Shown here piece by piece: positions 34,438 to 43,062 of a stretch of 64,000 bases of DNA; positions within the stretch are counted from its first letter, which is position 1, and every line of letters begins with the position of its first letter. Below the pieces are notes generated by a model. The model worked only from the letters and a program-made list of their open reading frames with translations. It had not been told where the DNA came from and searched no databases. The stretch comes from Dehalococcoidales bacterium. GTDB lineage: Bacteria > Chloroflexota > Dehalococcoidia > Dehalococcoidales > RBG-16-60-22. The DNA lies in NCBI GenBank assembly GCA_016783105.1, contig JADHXF010000002.1, positions 7,659 to 71,658 on the forward strand, written 5' to 3'. Position numbers and translations under genes: made by a program.

Positions 34438-36279
34438 CTATTTTTTGGCCAAGTCTTCAATGCCCAGTTCTTTCAAAGTCTCGGGCAGTGGCATACCGGT
34501 TTTTCTATCCCAGCCCATCAACTGGTAGTACTGGTCGAGCATCTTTTCCCAGTGCGGGGCGATGGGCTTATCTTTATTCGGGCCATCCACAGACTGCGAG
34601 CCGTACCTCGGTGACGTCGTCTCCTTATCCGGTGTCAGCCCGCACTTGAGGTTATAGATACGCGTCACGTTGACCACGCGGCGGCCAATCTTCATCACCT
34701 CTTCCAAGCTGATGTTCCAGCCCGTAGCGGCGTTGATGGCCTCGGTCTGCGTTTCGGTGTCGTTGAAGCCGGTAAACCAGCACTGGACAAGGCAGTCACT
34801 GACCGTCATCGAGCCGGTGGAATTAGCCTCCGCCTGGACTACATGGTCGGGGTTGAAGACGTCCATGGGGTTGGGCATTTTCCACAGGTCTTTGTTCACC
34901 ACCAGCATCTGGGTCTGAAGTGTGCCGGTATCAGAGACAACGGTGTCCAGCATTTCCACCCAGCGTCCACGGTGGTCATGGCCTCTCGGTGAGTTGCCTT
35001 TACCGGTGAAGATAGCCCAGTTCACCGCCTCTCCGCCCAGCTTCTCGGCAGCGCGCTTGACGCCTTCGGCAAGAGTGTCACCGTAGCCGCGGCGATTGGC
35101 TATGTTTTCGAGCAAGGTGCGAGTTGCTTCAGCGTTACCCCAGGTCATTTCCAGGCCATCGAGGGTCTCTTTTTTCAGCGCGCCTTTTTCATAGCACTCC
35201 ATTACCCAGCCAACAAGCCATCCAGCCTCGTTGCAGTCCATGCCGAGACGGTCGCATACATTGCTGAGCATGACGGCGGCGCCGGGGTCTTTCTGCCCAA
35301 TCTGTGGTCCCCAGGCCGCCCACTGCTCATACTCAGGCTCCTTGCCGAAGAATCCCTTGTACGGTCCCTCGGTAACGGTCATCAGTTCATAATGGTGGGA
35401 TGCGCAGCCGAAGCAGGGGTAGTTCTGGCTCTGAAAAAGTGGGCGCACACGCTGTCCGTCGAAGAGGTCTTTTTCCGGGAAGACGTTGGTCTGATAATTC
35501 TTGACCGGCAGCCAGCCGGCGGGTTCTGCGCTCGGTACCACGCGGCTGGTACCCCAGTTGAAAACGCCACCGCCGCCGAAGGCTTTGGCACCTTCGGTTG
35601 TCTTCCTGGCCAGCTCACCTAGCTTCGCTGAGTCGGCAAACTGAAGCTTGTTGGTGACGCGTGCGGCGGCAAATGCCTTCAGCTTTTTCGAGCCCATCAC
35701 GGCACCGAGGCCGTTGTGGGCAGCAGCATGGCCGCGGTCGCCAAAGATGCCGGAAAACCGCACCATGTTCTCGCCCGCCGGGCCGATGCTGAAGACGCTC
35801 ATCCCCCGTTCTTTATAGCCCAGTTCTTCTTTTATGGCATCTTCCGTTTCCCAGGTCCCCTTGCCAACCAGTTGACTGGCATCCCTGAGTTCGACACCAC
35901 CTTCATGCAGGTAGAGGTATTTCCAGGTGGGAGAGGCACCCTGAACGACAATGGCATCGTAGCCGCACCACTTGAGGTAGGCCCCGAAGTTCCCGTTCGC
36001 CTGACTGGAGGTAGCGCCATTGGTCATGGCACCTTTAGTGGTTATGGAGATGGTACCGCATCCAGGAATTCGGCTGCCGCCGAGAATGCCTGAGCCAAGG
36101 AAGAAAATGTTTTTCGAGTCAGACCAGTCAATTTTGGGGTCGACTTCTTCCATCAGGTACTTGGCGCCAAGCCCCGTACCACCGAGATACTTGCGGAGCG
36201 TGGCTTCGTCCAAGGCCTCGTCATGCAGTTTACCCTGGGTGAGATCGACTCTAAGCACTTTACCTGTGGAACCATACAT
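34438..36279 (-). CDS. Aldehyde ferredoxin oxidoreductase, variant cluster ligands
   Basis: A tungsten/molybdenum bis-pterin enzyme of the AOR family, 613 residues from ATG 36279, which follows GGAGGAG; a start at 36306 would overlap the MoaD gene. It would oxidise an aldehyde or related substrate with ferredoxin as acceptor. The N-terminal AOR fold (GGTGLGAKYL) and pterin segments (GHAAAHNGLGAVMGSKKLKA, SPRGHDHRG) are present. The cluster motif is CFGCASHH, so Cys289, Cys292 and His296 stand where CxxCxxxC is usual; the fourth ligand is in SDCLVQC. The second AOR in this window has the normal motif. Substrate unknown. Confidence 0.88.
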   Translation of the reverse strand: MYGSTGKVLRVDLTQGKLHDEALDEATLRKYLGGTGLGAKYLMEEVDPKIDWSDSKNIFFLGSGILGGSRIPGCGTISITTKGAMTNGATSSQANGNFGAYLKWCGYDAIVVQGASPTWKYLYLHEGGVELRDASQLVGKGTWETEDAIKEELGYKERGMSVFSIGPAGENMVRFSGIFGDRGHAAAHNGLGAVMGSKKLKAFAAARVTNKLQFADSAKLGELARKTTEGAKAFGGGGVFNWGTSRVVPSAEPAGWLPVKNYQTNVFPEKDLFDGQRVRPLFQSQNYPCFGCASHHYELMTVTEGPYKGFFGKEPEYEQWAAWGPQIGQKDPGAAVMLSNVCDRLGMDCNEAGWLVGWVMECYEKGALKKETLDGLEMTWGNAEATRTLLENIANRRGYGDTLAEGVKRAAEKLGGEAVNWAIFTGKGNSPRGHDHRGRWVEMLDTVVSDTGTLQTQMLVVNKDLWKMPNPMDVFNPDHVVQAEANSTGSMTVSDCLVQCWFTGFNDTETQTEAINAATGWNISLEEVMKIGRRVVNVTRIYNLKCGLTPDKETTSPRYGSQSVDGPNKDKPIAPHWEKMLDQYYQLMGWDRKTGMPLPETLKELGIEDLAKK

Positions 36280-36295
36280 GCTTATACTCCTCCTT

Positions 36296-36628
36296 TTACC
36301 CCCCATAAAACCCGGGGGTCAGTTTTATATTATCCCCTTCTTTAAGCTCGGTATTGAGGTCTTGCAGCGAGGATAGAAACGTGCCGTTAAAAACCACGGC
36401 ACAGTAGTTGAGAAGGTCATTTTTAGAATCGATGAAAGCTTTCTGGTTGAACCTGGGATACTTCCTGGCCAGCTGTTGCAGTAAATTCATCATGGATGAA
36501 CCCTCGGAGACTTCCTGCTCGAAAGCCAGCTTGTCCCACCCTTCGTGGTCGAAATCCTCCTTCAACCACGACATAACCTCGATGCTGACCTTTACGGTTG
36601 CTCCTGTTTTAGCCTTAACCTCAGTCAC
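36296..36628 (-). CDS. MoaD/ThiS-like small sulfur carrier
   Basis: A 110-residue beta-grasp protein ending in the Gly-Gly tail (GFYGG) needed for adenylation and thiocarboxylate formation. It is somewhat longer than MoaD (about 80). Located just upstream of the AOR gene on the same strand, it probably supplies dithiolene sulfur for the tungsto/molybdopterin of that enzyme. A similar MoaD gene precedes the second AOR. Confidence 0.85.
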   Translation of the reverse strand: MTEVKAKTGATVKVSIEVMSWLKEDFDHEGWDKLAFEQEVSEGSSMMNLLQQLARKYPRFNQKAFIDSKNDLLNYCAVVFNGTFLSSLQDLNTELKEGDNIKLTPGFYGG

Positions 36629-36684
36629 GCTCGATTCCGTACCTGCCCCAGTTATATTCTATGCGGAACGTTTGTGTGTTACGA

Positions 36685-37446
36685 CTAGCCCCGTGCCAGC
36701 TGCAGATATTCGCGACCCGATTTCACAATCATCGCCACGACATTGTAAACGATGAACTTGAAGCCCTGTTCCTTGCGCAGTTTCAGCGTATCCGCGTCAT
36801 AGGCCACGGTGCCGGTTGCCTTGCCGGCGGCGTGTATCTCTTTAACCAGGCGGTCAATCAGTTCCTGTACTTCAGGGTGCTTCATCTGACCGGGATACCC
36901 CATCGCTTGAGACAGGTCGTTCGGCCCGATGAAAACGACATCGATGTTGGGCACGGTCAGTATTTCTTTGAGGTTTTCCACCGCTTCCATGGTTTCTATC
37001 TGGACAATAACCAGTGTTTCGCGATTCGCTTCCTGAACATATTCGCCCAGTGGACCGGACAACCCCCAGTTGTTGGCCCTGACGCCGGCCAGCCCTCTCC
37101 TGCCTTCCGGTCGGTACTTGACCGAGCGCACCACGTTTTCCACGTCGGCCTTGGTATTGAGCAGTGGCAACTGCACGCCCAGCGCACCCATATCAAGAAA
37201 GCGGAGGATATTCTGTTGGATATTCATGGCAATGCGAACCAGCGGCGTGATGTTAACCGCATCGGCTGCCCGTATCATCTGCTCACAGGATTCCAGGCCC
37301 ATCGGGCCGTGCTCGGCATCAATGAGGGCAAAATCAAATCCAAGATGGCCGATGATTTCGACAATGGAGGGGTTTGAGACATTGACGAATACGCCGTAGG
37401 TGGTTTCGCCGGCGAGTATTTTCTCCTTGGTCAGATTCTTTTTCAT
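36685..37446 (-). CDS. HpcH/HpaI-family aldolase
   Basis: A class II metal-dependent aldolase of the HpcH/HpaI group, 253 residues from ATG 37446, which follows GGAGGAGAAGC; the frame is open to 37497. Such enzymes cleave 2-keto-3-deoxy or 4-hydroxy-2-keto acids to pyruvate and an aldehyde. The barrel shows ALIDAEHGP near residue 40, RIAMN with the catalytic Arg, the metal Glu in VQIETMEA near 138 and the metal Asp in FIGPNDLSQAMG near 165. Gene context (AOR, LarA, glc operon, glycerate kinase) fits an aldehyde-producing catabolic step. Confidence 0.88.
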   Translation of the reverse strand: MKKNLTKEKILAGETTYGVFVNVSNPSIVEIIGHLGFDFALIDAEHGPMGLESCEQMIRAADAVNITPLVRIAMNIQQNILRFLDMGALGVQLPLLNTKADVENVVRSVKYRPEGRRGLAGVRANNWGLSGPLGEYVQEANRETLVIVQIETMEAVENLKEILTVPNIDVVFIGPNDLSQAMGYPGQMKHPEVQELIDRLVKEIHAAGKATGTVAYDADTLKLRKEQGFKFIVYNVVAMIVKSGREYLQLARG

Positions 37447-37574
37447 GCTTCTCCTCCAAGCTTCTTTCACAATGTCAAACTGCTGGTATGTTAGCACAGG
37501 CGGATTTTATTTGTCAAAAAATGGCGCCGCTATATTTTAAAGAACCATGCTTAATAATAGAAGGGTAATCGTGC

Positions 37575-37580
37575 TATAAT
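37575..37580 (+). promoter_or_regulatory. Extended -10 promoter of the Trm112-like gene
   Basis: TGCTATAAT with the -10 box at 37575-37580 ends only seven bases before the ATG at 37588. No Shine-Dalgarno site is present, so the mRNA is likely leaderless. The same CGTGCTATAAT string drives nusB at 47876. Confidence 0.55.
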
Positions 37581-37587
37581 CGTAGGT

Positions 37588-37770
37588 ATGAAAAAAGAGC
37601 TTATGGACATTCTGGTCTGTCCGGTATGCAAGGGTGAGCTGCAATTGACTGTGGCTGAAGAGAACCAAGAGGAGATTGTCAGCGGCAAACTGCACTGTAG
37701 CAAGTGCCGGGTGGACTACCCGATTGTTGATACTATCCCCAACCTGCTGCCGCCCGACCAGCGCGATTAG
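37588..37770 (+). CDS. Trm112/YcaR-like zinc-ribbon protein
   Basis: A 60-residue Trm112-family protein: MDILVCPVCKGEL at the N-terminus, CSKC near residue 38, and the YPIVDTIPNLLPPD ending. Two Cys pairs bind zinc. Trm112 activates several methyltransferases in eukaryotes and archaea; bacterial members such as YcaR are less defined. The gene stands alone on the plus strand and its stop overlaps the end of the convergent PTPS gene by four bases. Confidence 0.9.
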   Translation: MKKELMDILVCPVCKGELQLTVAEENQEEIVSGKLHCSKCRVDYPIVDTIPNLLPPDQRD

Positions 37771-38138
37771 TCAGGCCGATAGGTCGCGCAGCTCTGGGGA
37801 GATTCCCAGACCTCAACGCTGGAGACCGAGACGGATTTTCCTGCCAGCTTTTTGCTGAGTTCACGGTAGATTATCGTGGCGAGGTGCTCGGAGGAGGGGT
37901 TGATTTCGTCAAATGGAGGCACATCGTTGAGGCAGGTGTGGTCAAATTTGTTCAGGATGTCATTCAGGTGTTTTTTCATCTCGGTGAAATCATAGGCCAT
38001 GCCGGCATCGTCAAGTTTGGCGGCGCTTGCCCTGGCCACTACGCGAAAACGATGCCCGTGCAGCGCCTCGCAGCGGCCGCGGTAACCGCGCAGGAAGTGG
38101 GCGGCATCGATATGGCTTTCCACAGCTATTTCATACAT
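37767..38138 (-). CDS. queD: 6-pyruvoyl-tetrahydropterin synthase family, CExxHGH type
   Basis: A 123-residue COG0720 protein. Zinc ligands are His14 and the two His of HGH (27, 29). The active-site motif is CEALHGH: Cys23 as in QueD/PTPS-I, followed by Glu24 as in PTPS-III, the form described as PTPS-I/III. PTPS-III can replace FolB in folate synthesis by making 6-hydroxymethyl-dihydropterin; QueD makes carboxy-tetrahydropterin for queuosine. The gene follows folP and folK in one minus-strand run with no folB, so a folate role, perhaps with a queuosine role as well, is likely. Confidence 0.85.
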   Translation of the reverse strand: MYEIAVESHIDAAHFLRGYRGRCEALHGHRFRVVARASAAKLDDAGMAYDFTEMKKHLNDILNKFDHTCLNDVPPFDEINPSSEHLATIIYRELSKKLAGKSVSVSSVEVWESPQSCATYRPD

Positions 38139-38150
38139 GTCTGAACCCGC

Positions 38151-38636
38151 CTATTCCAGTTTGAGCACTCCCTGTTTTTCGGTAGCGCTCTTGAGCAGTT
38201 CTTTCACCGTCTTGCCCGCTACCGGGTGAATAATATCCGGGGCAATCTCATCAAGAGGGATAAGGACAAAAGCCCTTTCCGTCATTTTGGGGTGGGGAAT
38301 TACCAGCTCCGGAGTTTCAATAACCTGGTCGCTGTAGAGGAGGATGTCGATGTCTATAGTTCGGGGTGTGCCCGATTTCCCGACCCTGCCCAGCTTGCGC
38401 TCAATGCCCTTGGCGAGCGCCAGCAGTGCCGATGGTTCCAGTCGGGTGAATGCCTGGCACACCAGGTTGAGGAAGCGGGGCTGGTTGCTGTCACCCAGTG
38501 GCTCGGTATCGTAAATGGATGAGATTTCTCCCATGCGCAGGCGCTGAGATAAGAATTCCAGTGCTCTATCCAGGTTGGCCTGGCGGTCTCCCAGGTTCGA
38601 ACCGAGGCCAAGGTATACGGTTACTGCTTCAGTCAC
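38151..38636 (-). CDS. folK: 6-hydroxymethyl-dihydropterin pyrophosphokinase
   Basis: FolK transfers pyrophosphate from ATP to 6-hydroxymethyl-dihydropterin. The 161-residue product has YLGLGSNLGDRQANL at the start, the LNLVCQAF strand near residue 56, and the signature GTPRTIDIDILLY near 92 with both magnesium Asp residues and HPKMTERAFVLIPL. The ATG overlaps folP by eight bases. Downstream lies the PTPS-like gene. Confidence 0.95.
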   Translation of the reverse strand: MTEAVTVYLGLGSNLGDRQANLDRALEFLSQRLRMGEISSIYDTEPLGDSNQPRFLNLVCQAFTRLEPSALLALAKGIERKLGRVGKSGTPRTIDIDILLYSDQVIETPELVIPHPKMTERAFVLIPLDEIAPDIIHPVAGKTVKELLKSATEKQGVLKLE

Positions 38637-39489
38637 GTGATATCCTCCTTCTGATAATAGCGTCGCTCATGCGGCAAATGCGGACCATCTGTTTCACGTC
38701 ATGGACTCTGACGATGTCCGCGCCGTTGGCAATACCTATTGCCACTGAGGCTGCCGTACCCTCGAGGCGCTGGTCGGCGGGCAGGTCCAGCACCAGGCCA
38801 ATCAATGACTTGCGGGAACTGCCCAGCAAAATCGGTTGGCCCAGTGTTTTGAGCTCATCCAGCCGGCGAACGATTTCCAGGTTCTGCTCATGGCTTTTAC
38901 CAAAACCGATTCCCGGGTCAATTATGATATTATGTGATGGCACCCCGGCCTCAGTTGCCTGTTTTGTGGCTCTCTTCAGGTCGGCGGTTATCACTGTCAT
39001 TATATCGTTGACAGGCCCGTCTCGCTGGTTGCTCATCATGATTATGGGTACGTTTTGTTCGGCGGCCAATTGTGCCAGCTTGGGGTCCTGCCGTAGTGCC
39101 CAGATATCGTTAATCATTGAGGCGCCAGCTTCAAGCGCCCGGCTGGCCACACCGTGCTTGTAGGTGTCAACGCTGATGGGCACCGTTATTGCACCGGCCA
39201 GCCTTTCTATAACCGGGATGACCAGGCGCAGTTCCTCATCAATGTCGTTTACCGGCAGCGGCTCTTTTCCCGGGCGGGTGGACTCCCCACCGACGTCGAT
39301 GATATCGGCTCCCTCCGCCACCATGCGCTGAGCCTGTGCCAGAGTCGCCTCGATATCACTGCCGAGGCCATCTCCTGAAAAAGAGTCTGGGCTCAGGTTA
39401 CAGATGCCCATGACATAGGTGCGCTCACCCCACTGGAGCTCCGTGGTGCCGATGCGTGTCACGCTTATGACTGAACTTACTGGTTCCAA
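38629..39489 (-). CDS. folP: Dihydropteroate synthase
   Basis: FolP joins hydroxymethyl-dihydropterin pyrophosphate with p-aminobenzoate. The 286-residue TIM barrel shows MGICNLSPDSFSGDG (loop 1; CN-LSPDSFS for the usual VN-TPDSFS), DVGGESTRPG, SVDTYKHGVA, MINDIWAL, IDPGIGFGKSHEQNL and GSSRKS. Start ATG 39489 lies behind an extended -10 promoter at 39519. First gene of the folP-folK-PTPS operon. Confidence 0.95.
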   Translation of the reverse strand: MEPVSSVISVTRIGTTELQWGERTYVMGICNLSPDSFSGDGLGSDIEATLAQAQRMVAEGADIIDVGGESTRPGKEPLPVNDIDEELRLVIPVIERLAGAITVPISVDTYKHGVASRALEAGASMINDIWALRQDPKLAQLAAEQNVPIIMMSNQRDGPVNDIMTVITADLKRATKQATEAGVPSHNIIIDPGIGFGKSHEQNLEIVRRLDELKTLGQPILLGSSRKSLIGLVLDLPADQRLEGTAASVAIGIANGADIVRVHDVKQMVRICRMSDAIIRRRISRD

Positions 39490-39518
39490 AATTGCTTTCC
39501 TGACAGGGCTTTGACTTT

Positions 39519-39524
39519 ATTCTA
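39519..39524 (-). promoter_or_regulatory. Extended -10 promoter of the fol operon
   Basis: On the minus strand TGCTAGAAT (-10 box 39519-39524) lies 30 bases upstream of the folP start, with only a weak -35 (TTTGCT). Confidence 0.4.
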
Positions 39525-39570
39525 GCATCTTCTTGACAGTTAGCAAAACATTAATCAAACACAAGAGTTG

Positions 39571-39642
39571 AGGGAGTCCAAGAGGGGGCTCAGCCCCCTC
39601 TTTTCAAAATCATCCCCCTCTCATTGAGGAGAGATGATAGGT
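39571..39642. repeat. Palindromic repeat element, copy 2
   Basis: Begins GGGAGTCCAAGAGGGGGC and forms a ten-base-arm hairpin (39580-39602) followed by a second imperfect stem (39610-39640, ATCAT...ATGAT with CTCTC/GAGAG). The lead and two-hairpin design match the copy at 2800-2890. It sits in the divergent gap between folP and the carboxyltransferase gene. Confidence 0.6.
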
Positions 39643-39704
39643 CACCGATTTGGCTGTGTTGAGGAATTAGTGGTATTATTATTGGCGGTCGGAGGTGACG
39701 CAGC

Positions 39705-41249
39705 ATGAAGGAGGAACTGGAGAAACTGGCCAAACTGGAGGCGGAAATAAAGGCCGGTGGCGGCGAGAAACGCGTCCAGCAGCAGCATAACTCCGGTAAA
39801 CTGACAGCGCGGGAGCGGCTTGACCTTCTTTTCGATAAAGGTACCTTCCACGAGCTGGACTTGTTTGTGAAACACCACTGCACCGCTTTCGGCATGGATA
39901 AGCTCTCCATACCGGCCGATGGTGTGGTTACCGGATACGGCCAGGTGAATGGTCGTACCGTGTGTGCCTACGCCCAGGACTTTACCAGCCGGGGAGGCAC
40001 GCTCGGTGAGATGCATGCCAGGAAGATATGCCGGCTCATGGACCTGGCGATGAAGATGAAGTGCCCCACGGTCGGTCTGATTGACAGCGGCGGGGCGCGC
40101 ATCCAGGAAGGGATTAACGCTCTGGATGGTTACGGCAACATCTTCTTCCGCAACTCCTGTGCTTCAGGTGTTATCCCGCAGATATCCGCCATTATGGGGC
40201 CGGCGGCGGGTGGGGCAGTCTATTCGCCGGCGATGACCGACTTTGTCTTCATGGTGAAAAAGACGAGCCATATGTATATCACTGGCCCTCAGGTGGTCAA
40301 AGCGGCTACCAGCGAAGAGATAAATGACGAGGCACTGGGTGGCGCCATGACCCATAATACCAAAAGCGGCGTGGCGCAGTTTGCCTGCGATAATGACCAG
40401 CAGTGCATTGAGGAGATTAAAAAACTGCTCGGCTATCTGCCCTCCAGTTGTGAAGAGAAATCAGTTGACATAACGCCAGTAGATAAAGAAGACCGTACCG
40501 ACCCGGCGCTGGATGAAATCATACCGCCGGAAGCGAGTAAGGTTTACGATATGAAAGCGGTCATCCGCTCCATTGTCGATGATGGAGAGTTCTGTGAGCC
40601 CTGCCTGCATTATGCCATGAATATTGTCACCTGCTTTGCCCGCCTGAATGGCCATGTTATCGGCATCATTGCCAGCCAGCCGAACTACCTGGCGGGATGC
40701 CTGGACGTCAACGCCTCGGATAAGGCGACCCGATTTATCCGCTTTTGTGATGCTTTTAATATTCCATTATTAACCATTGTAGATGTCCCGGGGTATCTGC
40801 CCGGTAGTCATCAGGAGTGGGGCGGCATCATCAGGCACGGTGCCAAGATGTTGTGGTGCTACTCCGAGGCTACTGTTCCCAAGATAACCCTGATTACCCG
40901 GAAGGCGTATGGTGGGGCCTACATTGCCATGTGTTCGCAGAGCCTTGGCGCTGACTATACGCTGGCCTGGCCAACGGCGGAAATCGCGGTCATGGGAGCG
41001 GAAGGTGCGGCGGCCATTATACACCATCAGGAAATTAAGGAAGCTGCTGATACCGCTGCCAAAGAAAAAGAGAAGATAGAGGAATACCGCCAGTATTTCT
41101 ATAATCCGTACATCGCGGCCAGTATGGGCTATATCAACGCCGTTATCCGACCTCGTGATACACGTCCTGAGATAATCGCGGCGTTTGAGGCACTGCGCAA
41201 CAAAAAGGAGACCCGCCCGCCCAGAAAACACGGCAACATCCCGATGTAA
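39705..41249 (+). CDS. Acyl-CoA carboxylase carboxyltransferase subunit
   Basis: A 514-residue biotin-dependent carboxyltransferase of the propionyl-CoA carboxylase beta/methylmalonyl-CoA decarboxylase alpha group. The crotonase-fold halves show KLTARERLDLLFDKGTF, DSGGARIQEG near residue 128, GPAAGGAVYSPA near 166, FCDAFNIPLLTIVDVPGYLPG near 345 and AYGGAYIAM with AWPTAEIAVMGAEGA near 415. No biotin carboxylase or biotin-carrier gene is adjacent, so partners are elsewhere. GGAGGTGA precedes the ATG. It may make methylmalonyl-CoA or act as a decarboxylase subunit. Confidence 0.9.
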   Translation: MKEELEKLAKLEAEIKAGGGEKRVQQQHNSGKLTARERLDLLFDKGTFHELDLFVKHHCTAFGMDKLSIPADGVVTGYGQVNGRTVCAYAQDFTSRGGTLGEMHARKICRLMDLAMKMKCPTVGLIDSGGARIQEGINALDGYGNIFFRNSCASGVIPQISAIMGPAAGGAVYSPAMTDFVFMVKKTSHMYITGPQVVKAATSEEINDEALGGAMTHNTKSGVAQFACDNDQQCIEEIKKLLGYLPSSCEEKSVDITPVDKEDRTDPALDEIIPPEASKVYDMKAVIRSIVDDGEFCEPCLHYAMNIVTCFARLNGHVIGIIASQPNYLAGCLDVNASDKATRFIRFCDAFNIPLLTIVDVPGYLPGSHQEWGGIIRHGAKMLWCYSEATVPKITLITRKAYGGAYIAMCSQSLGADYTLAWPTAEIAVMGAEGAAAIIHHQEIKEAADTAAKEKEKIEEYRQYFYNPYIAASMGYINAVIRPRDTRPEIIAAFEALRNKKETRPPRKHGNIPM

Positions 41250-41296
41250 CTCTGCCGTTTTTACTGATACAAGATTCAAGGAGCCTCTGGTTTTTT

Positions 41297-42550
41297 ATGG
41301 GTAAAACACTGGCTGAAAAGATACTGACTGCCAGATCAGGCAACAATGCCGGAGCTGGAGATATCGTCATTGCCCGGGTTGATCTGGTATTTGTCCAGGA
41401 TACGACCGGACCGCTGACAGTAAGACAATTCCAGAAAAGCGGTCTGAAAAAACTGGCCAAACCGGAGAGAACGGCAGTATTCATCGATCACGCTGTTCCC
41501 AGCCCGACGCACACGCTCTCCAACGATCATCTGGTGCTGCGCCGGTTTGCCGGCGAGACCGGGGCGATGCTGTCTGACATAGGTGAGGGTGTCTGCCACC
41601 AGCTGGTGGCAGAATCTCTGGCCCGACCCGGGGATGTTATTGTGGCCTCCGATTCCCACACGGTAACCGCAGGTGGGCTAGGTGCCTTTGCCACCGGCAT
41701 GGGCTCCTCTGATGTGGCTGTGGCCATGGGCTTGGGAAAAACCTGGTTCCGCGTCCCGGAGAGCATTCGCATTATGGTCACCGGTAAATTTCAGAAAGGA
41801 ATTTCGGCAAAAGACCTCATTCTCCACCTTATCGGGCGGCTCGGTGCCGACGGTGCGACCTATAAAGCGCTGGAATTTGGCGGTGACGGAATAAAGGAAA
41901 TATCAATGTCACAGCGGTTCACTATTGCCAACATGGCAGTGGAAGCGGGAGCTAAGGCCGGTACCTTCCCGGCTGATGAGATGACGAGGGATTACCTGTC
42001 GGAGCAGGGGCGTGGCACGGATTACCAGCCTGTCTTCCCCGATGCCGATGCTGCATATGAACAGACGATACAGATTGACCTTGATGGGCTTGAGCCCACC
42101 GTGGCAAAACCGCACACGGTGGATAATACGGCGCTGGCCCGTGAGTTGAGGGGGATAAAAATCCAGCAGGTCTTCATCGGTACCTGCACCAACGGGCGGC
42201 TGGACGACCTGGAAATCGCGGCCAGCATATTGAAAGGTAAAAAACGCCATCCGGATACAAGGCTAATTGTTGCCCCCGCTTCGCGGCAGGTGTTTCTGGA
42301 GGCTCTGGAGAAGGGTTATATTAAGGCTCTGGTTGAAGCCGGGGCGACGGTTCTGCCTCCAGGCTGCGGGCCATGCTTTGGGCTGCACCAGGGGGCGCTG
42401 GGCGATGAGGAAGCTTGCCTCTCCACCTCAAATCGTAATTTCAAGGGCAGGATGGGCAATCCGAAAGGTTTTGTCTACCTTGGCAGCCCGGCCACGGCAG
42501 CGGCCACGGCGCTTACCGGTGAAATCACCGACCCGAGGGAGGTAATGTAA
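41297..42550 (+). CDS. Aconitase/LeuC-family hydro-lyase large subunit
   Basis: A 417-residue large subunit of the two-subunit LeuC/AksD/aconitase family. It has DHAVPSPTH and DSHTVTAGGLGAFATGMGSSDVA (active site), the cluster Cys in GTCTNGRLDDL near residue 297 and the pair in PPGCGPCFG near 357. The residues that set substrate lie mainly in the small subunit, whose loop favours a tricarboxylate; the following icd and fumarase genes also favour an aconitase role in a citric-acid-cycle segment over leucine synthesis. Confidence 0.85.
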   Translation: MGKTLAEKILTARSGNNAGAGDIVIARVDLVFVQDTTGPLTVRQFQKSGLKKLAKPERTAVFIDHAVPSPTHTLSNDHLVLRRFAGETGAMLSDIGEGVCHQLVAESLARPGDVIVASDSHTVTAGGLGAFATGMGSSDVAVAMGLGKTWFRVPESIRIMVTGKFQKGISAKDLILHLIGRLGADGATYKALEFGGDGIKEISMSQRFTIANMAVEAGAKAGTFPADEMTRDYLSEQGRGTDYQPVFPDADAAYEQTIQIDLDGLEPTVAKPHTVDNTALARELRGIKIQQVFIGTCTNGRLDDLEIAASILKGKKRHPDTRLIVAPASRQVFLEALEKGYIKALVEAGATVLPPGCGPCFGLHQGALGDEEACLSTSNRNFKGRMGNPKGFVYLGSPATAAATALTGEITDPREVM

Positions 42551-43045
42551 GTGCTCAGAGGGAAGGCCTTCAAATTCGGCGACGGCATATCCACCGACCA
42601 TATTATCCCGGGTCGACATGCGCACCTCAGGAGCAATCTCCCCGAACTGGCCAAGCACGTCCTGGAGGATGCTGACCCCACCTTCGTTTCCAGGGTTAAA
42701 GAAGGGGATTTCATCGTGGCGGGCAGCAATTTTGGCCTTGGCTCCAGCCGTGAACACGCCCCGCTGGTCATCAAAATGGCGGGGGTCAGCGCCATACTGG
42801 CCAAGTCCGTAGCCCGTATCTTTTTCCGCAATGCCATCAACCTGGGGGTGCCGGTGCTCATCTGTGACACCGACGGTATCAAAGATGGCGATGAACTGGA
42901 AGTTGACCTTTCCACAGGCATAGTAAAAGATGTCACCAGCGGGCAGAAACTCACCTTCGGCAAGATTCCGCAGGTAATGCTCCGTATCCTCGATGAGGGC
43001 GGGCTTATCCCCTATATCAAGAAGCACGGTGATTTCAAGCTGTAA
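42551..43045 (+). CDS. Aconitase/LeuD-family small subunit
   Basis: A 164-residue swivel-domain subunit, start GTG at 42551, immediately after the large-subunit stop. Landmarks: [26 protein letters not shown] near residue 58 and the [17 protein letters not shown] segment. The substrate loop reads HLRS at 25-28, close to the YLRT of homoaconitase and unlike the YLVY-type of isopropylmalate isomerase; the Arg would hold an extra carboxylate. Citrate/isocitrate is therefore a reasonable substrate. Confidence 0.82.
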   Translation: MLRGKAFKFGDGISTDHIIPGRHAHLRSNLPELAKHVLEDADPTFVSRVKEGDFIVAGSNFGLGSSREHAPLVIKMAGVSAILAKSVARIFFRNAINLGVPVLICDTDGIKDGDELEVDLSTGIVKDVTSGQKLTFGKIPQVMLRILDEGGLIPYIKKHGDFKL

Positions 43046-43062
43046 TAGAGGGAGATAATTAT

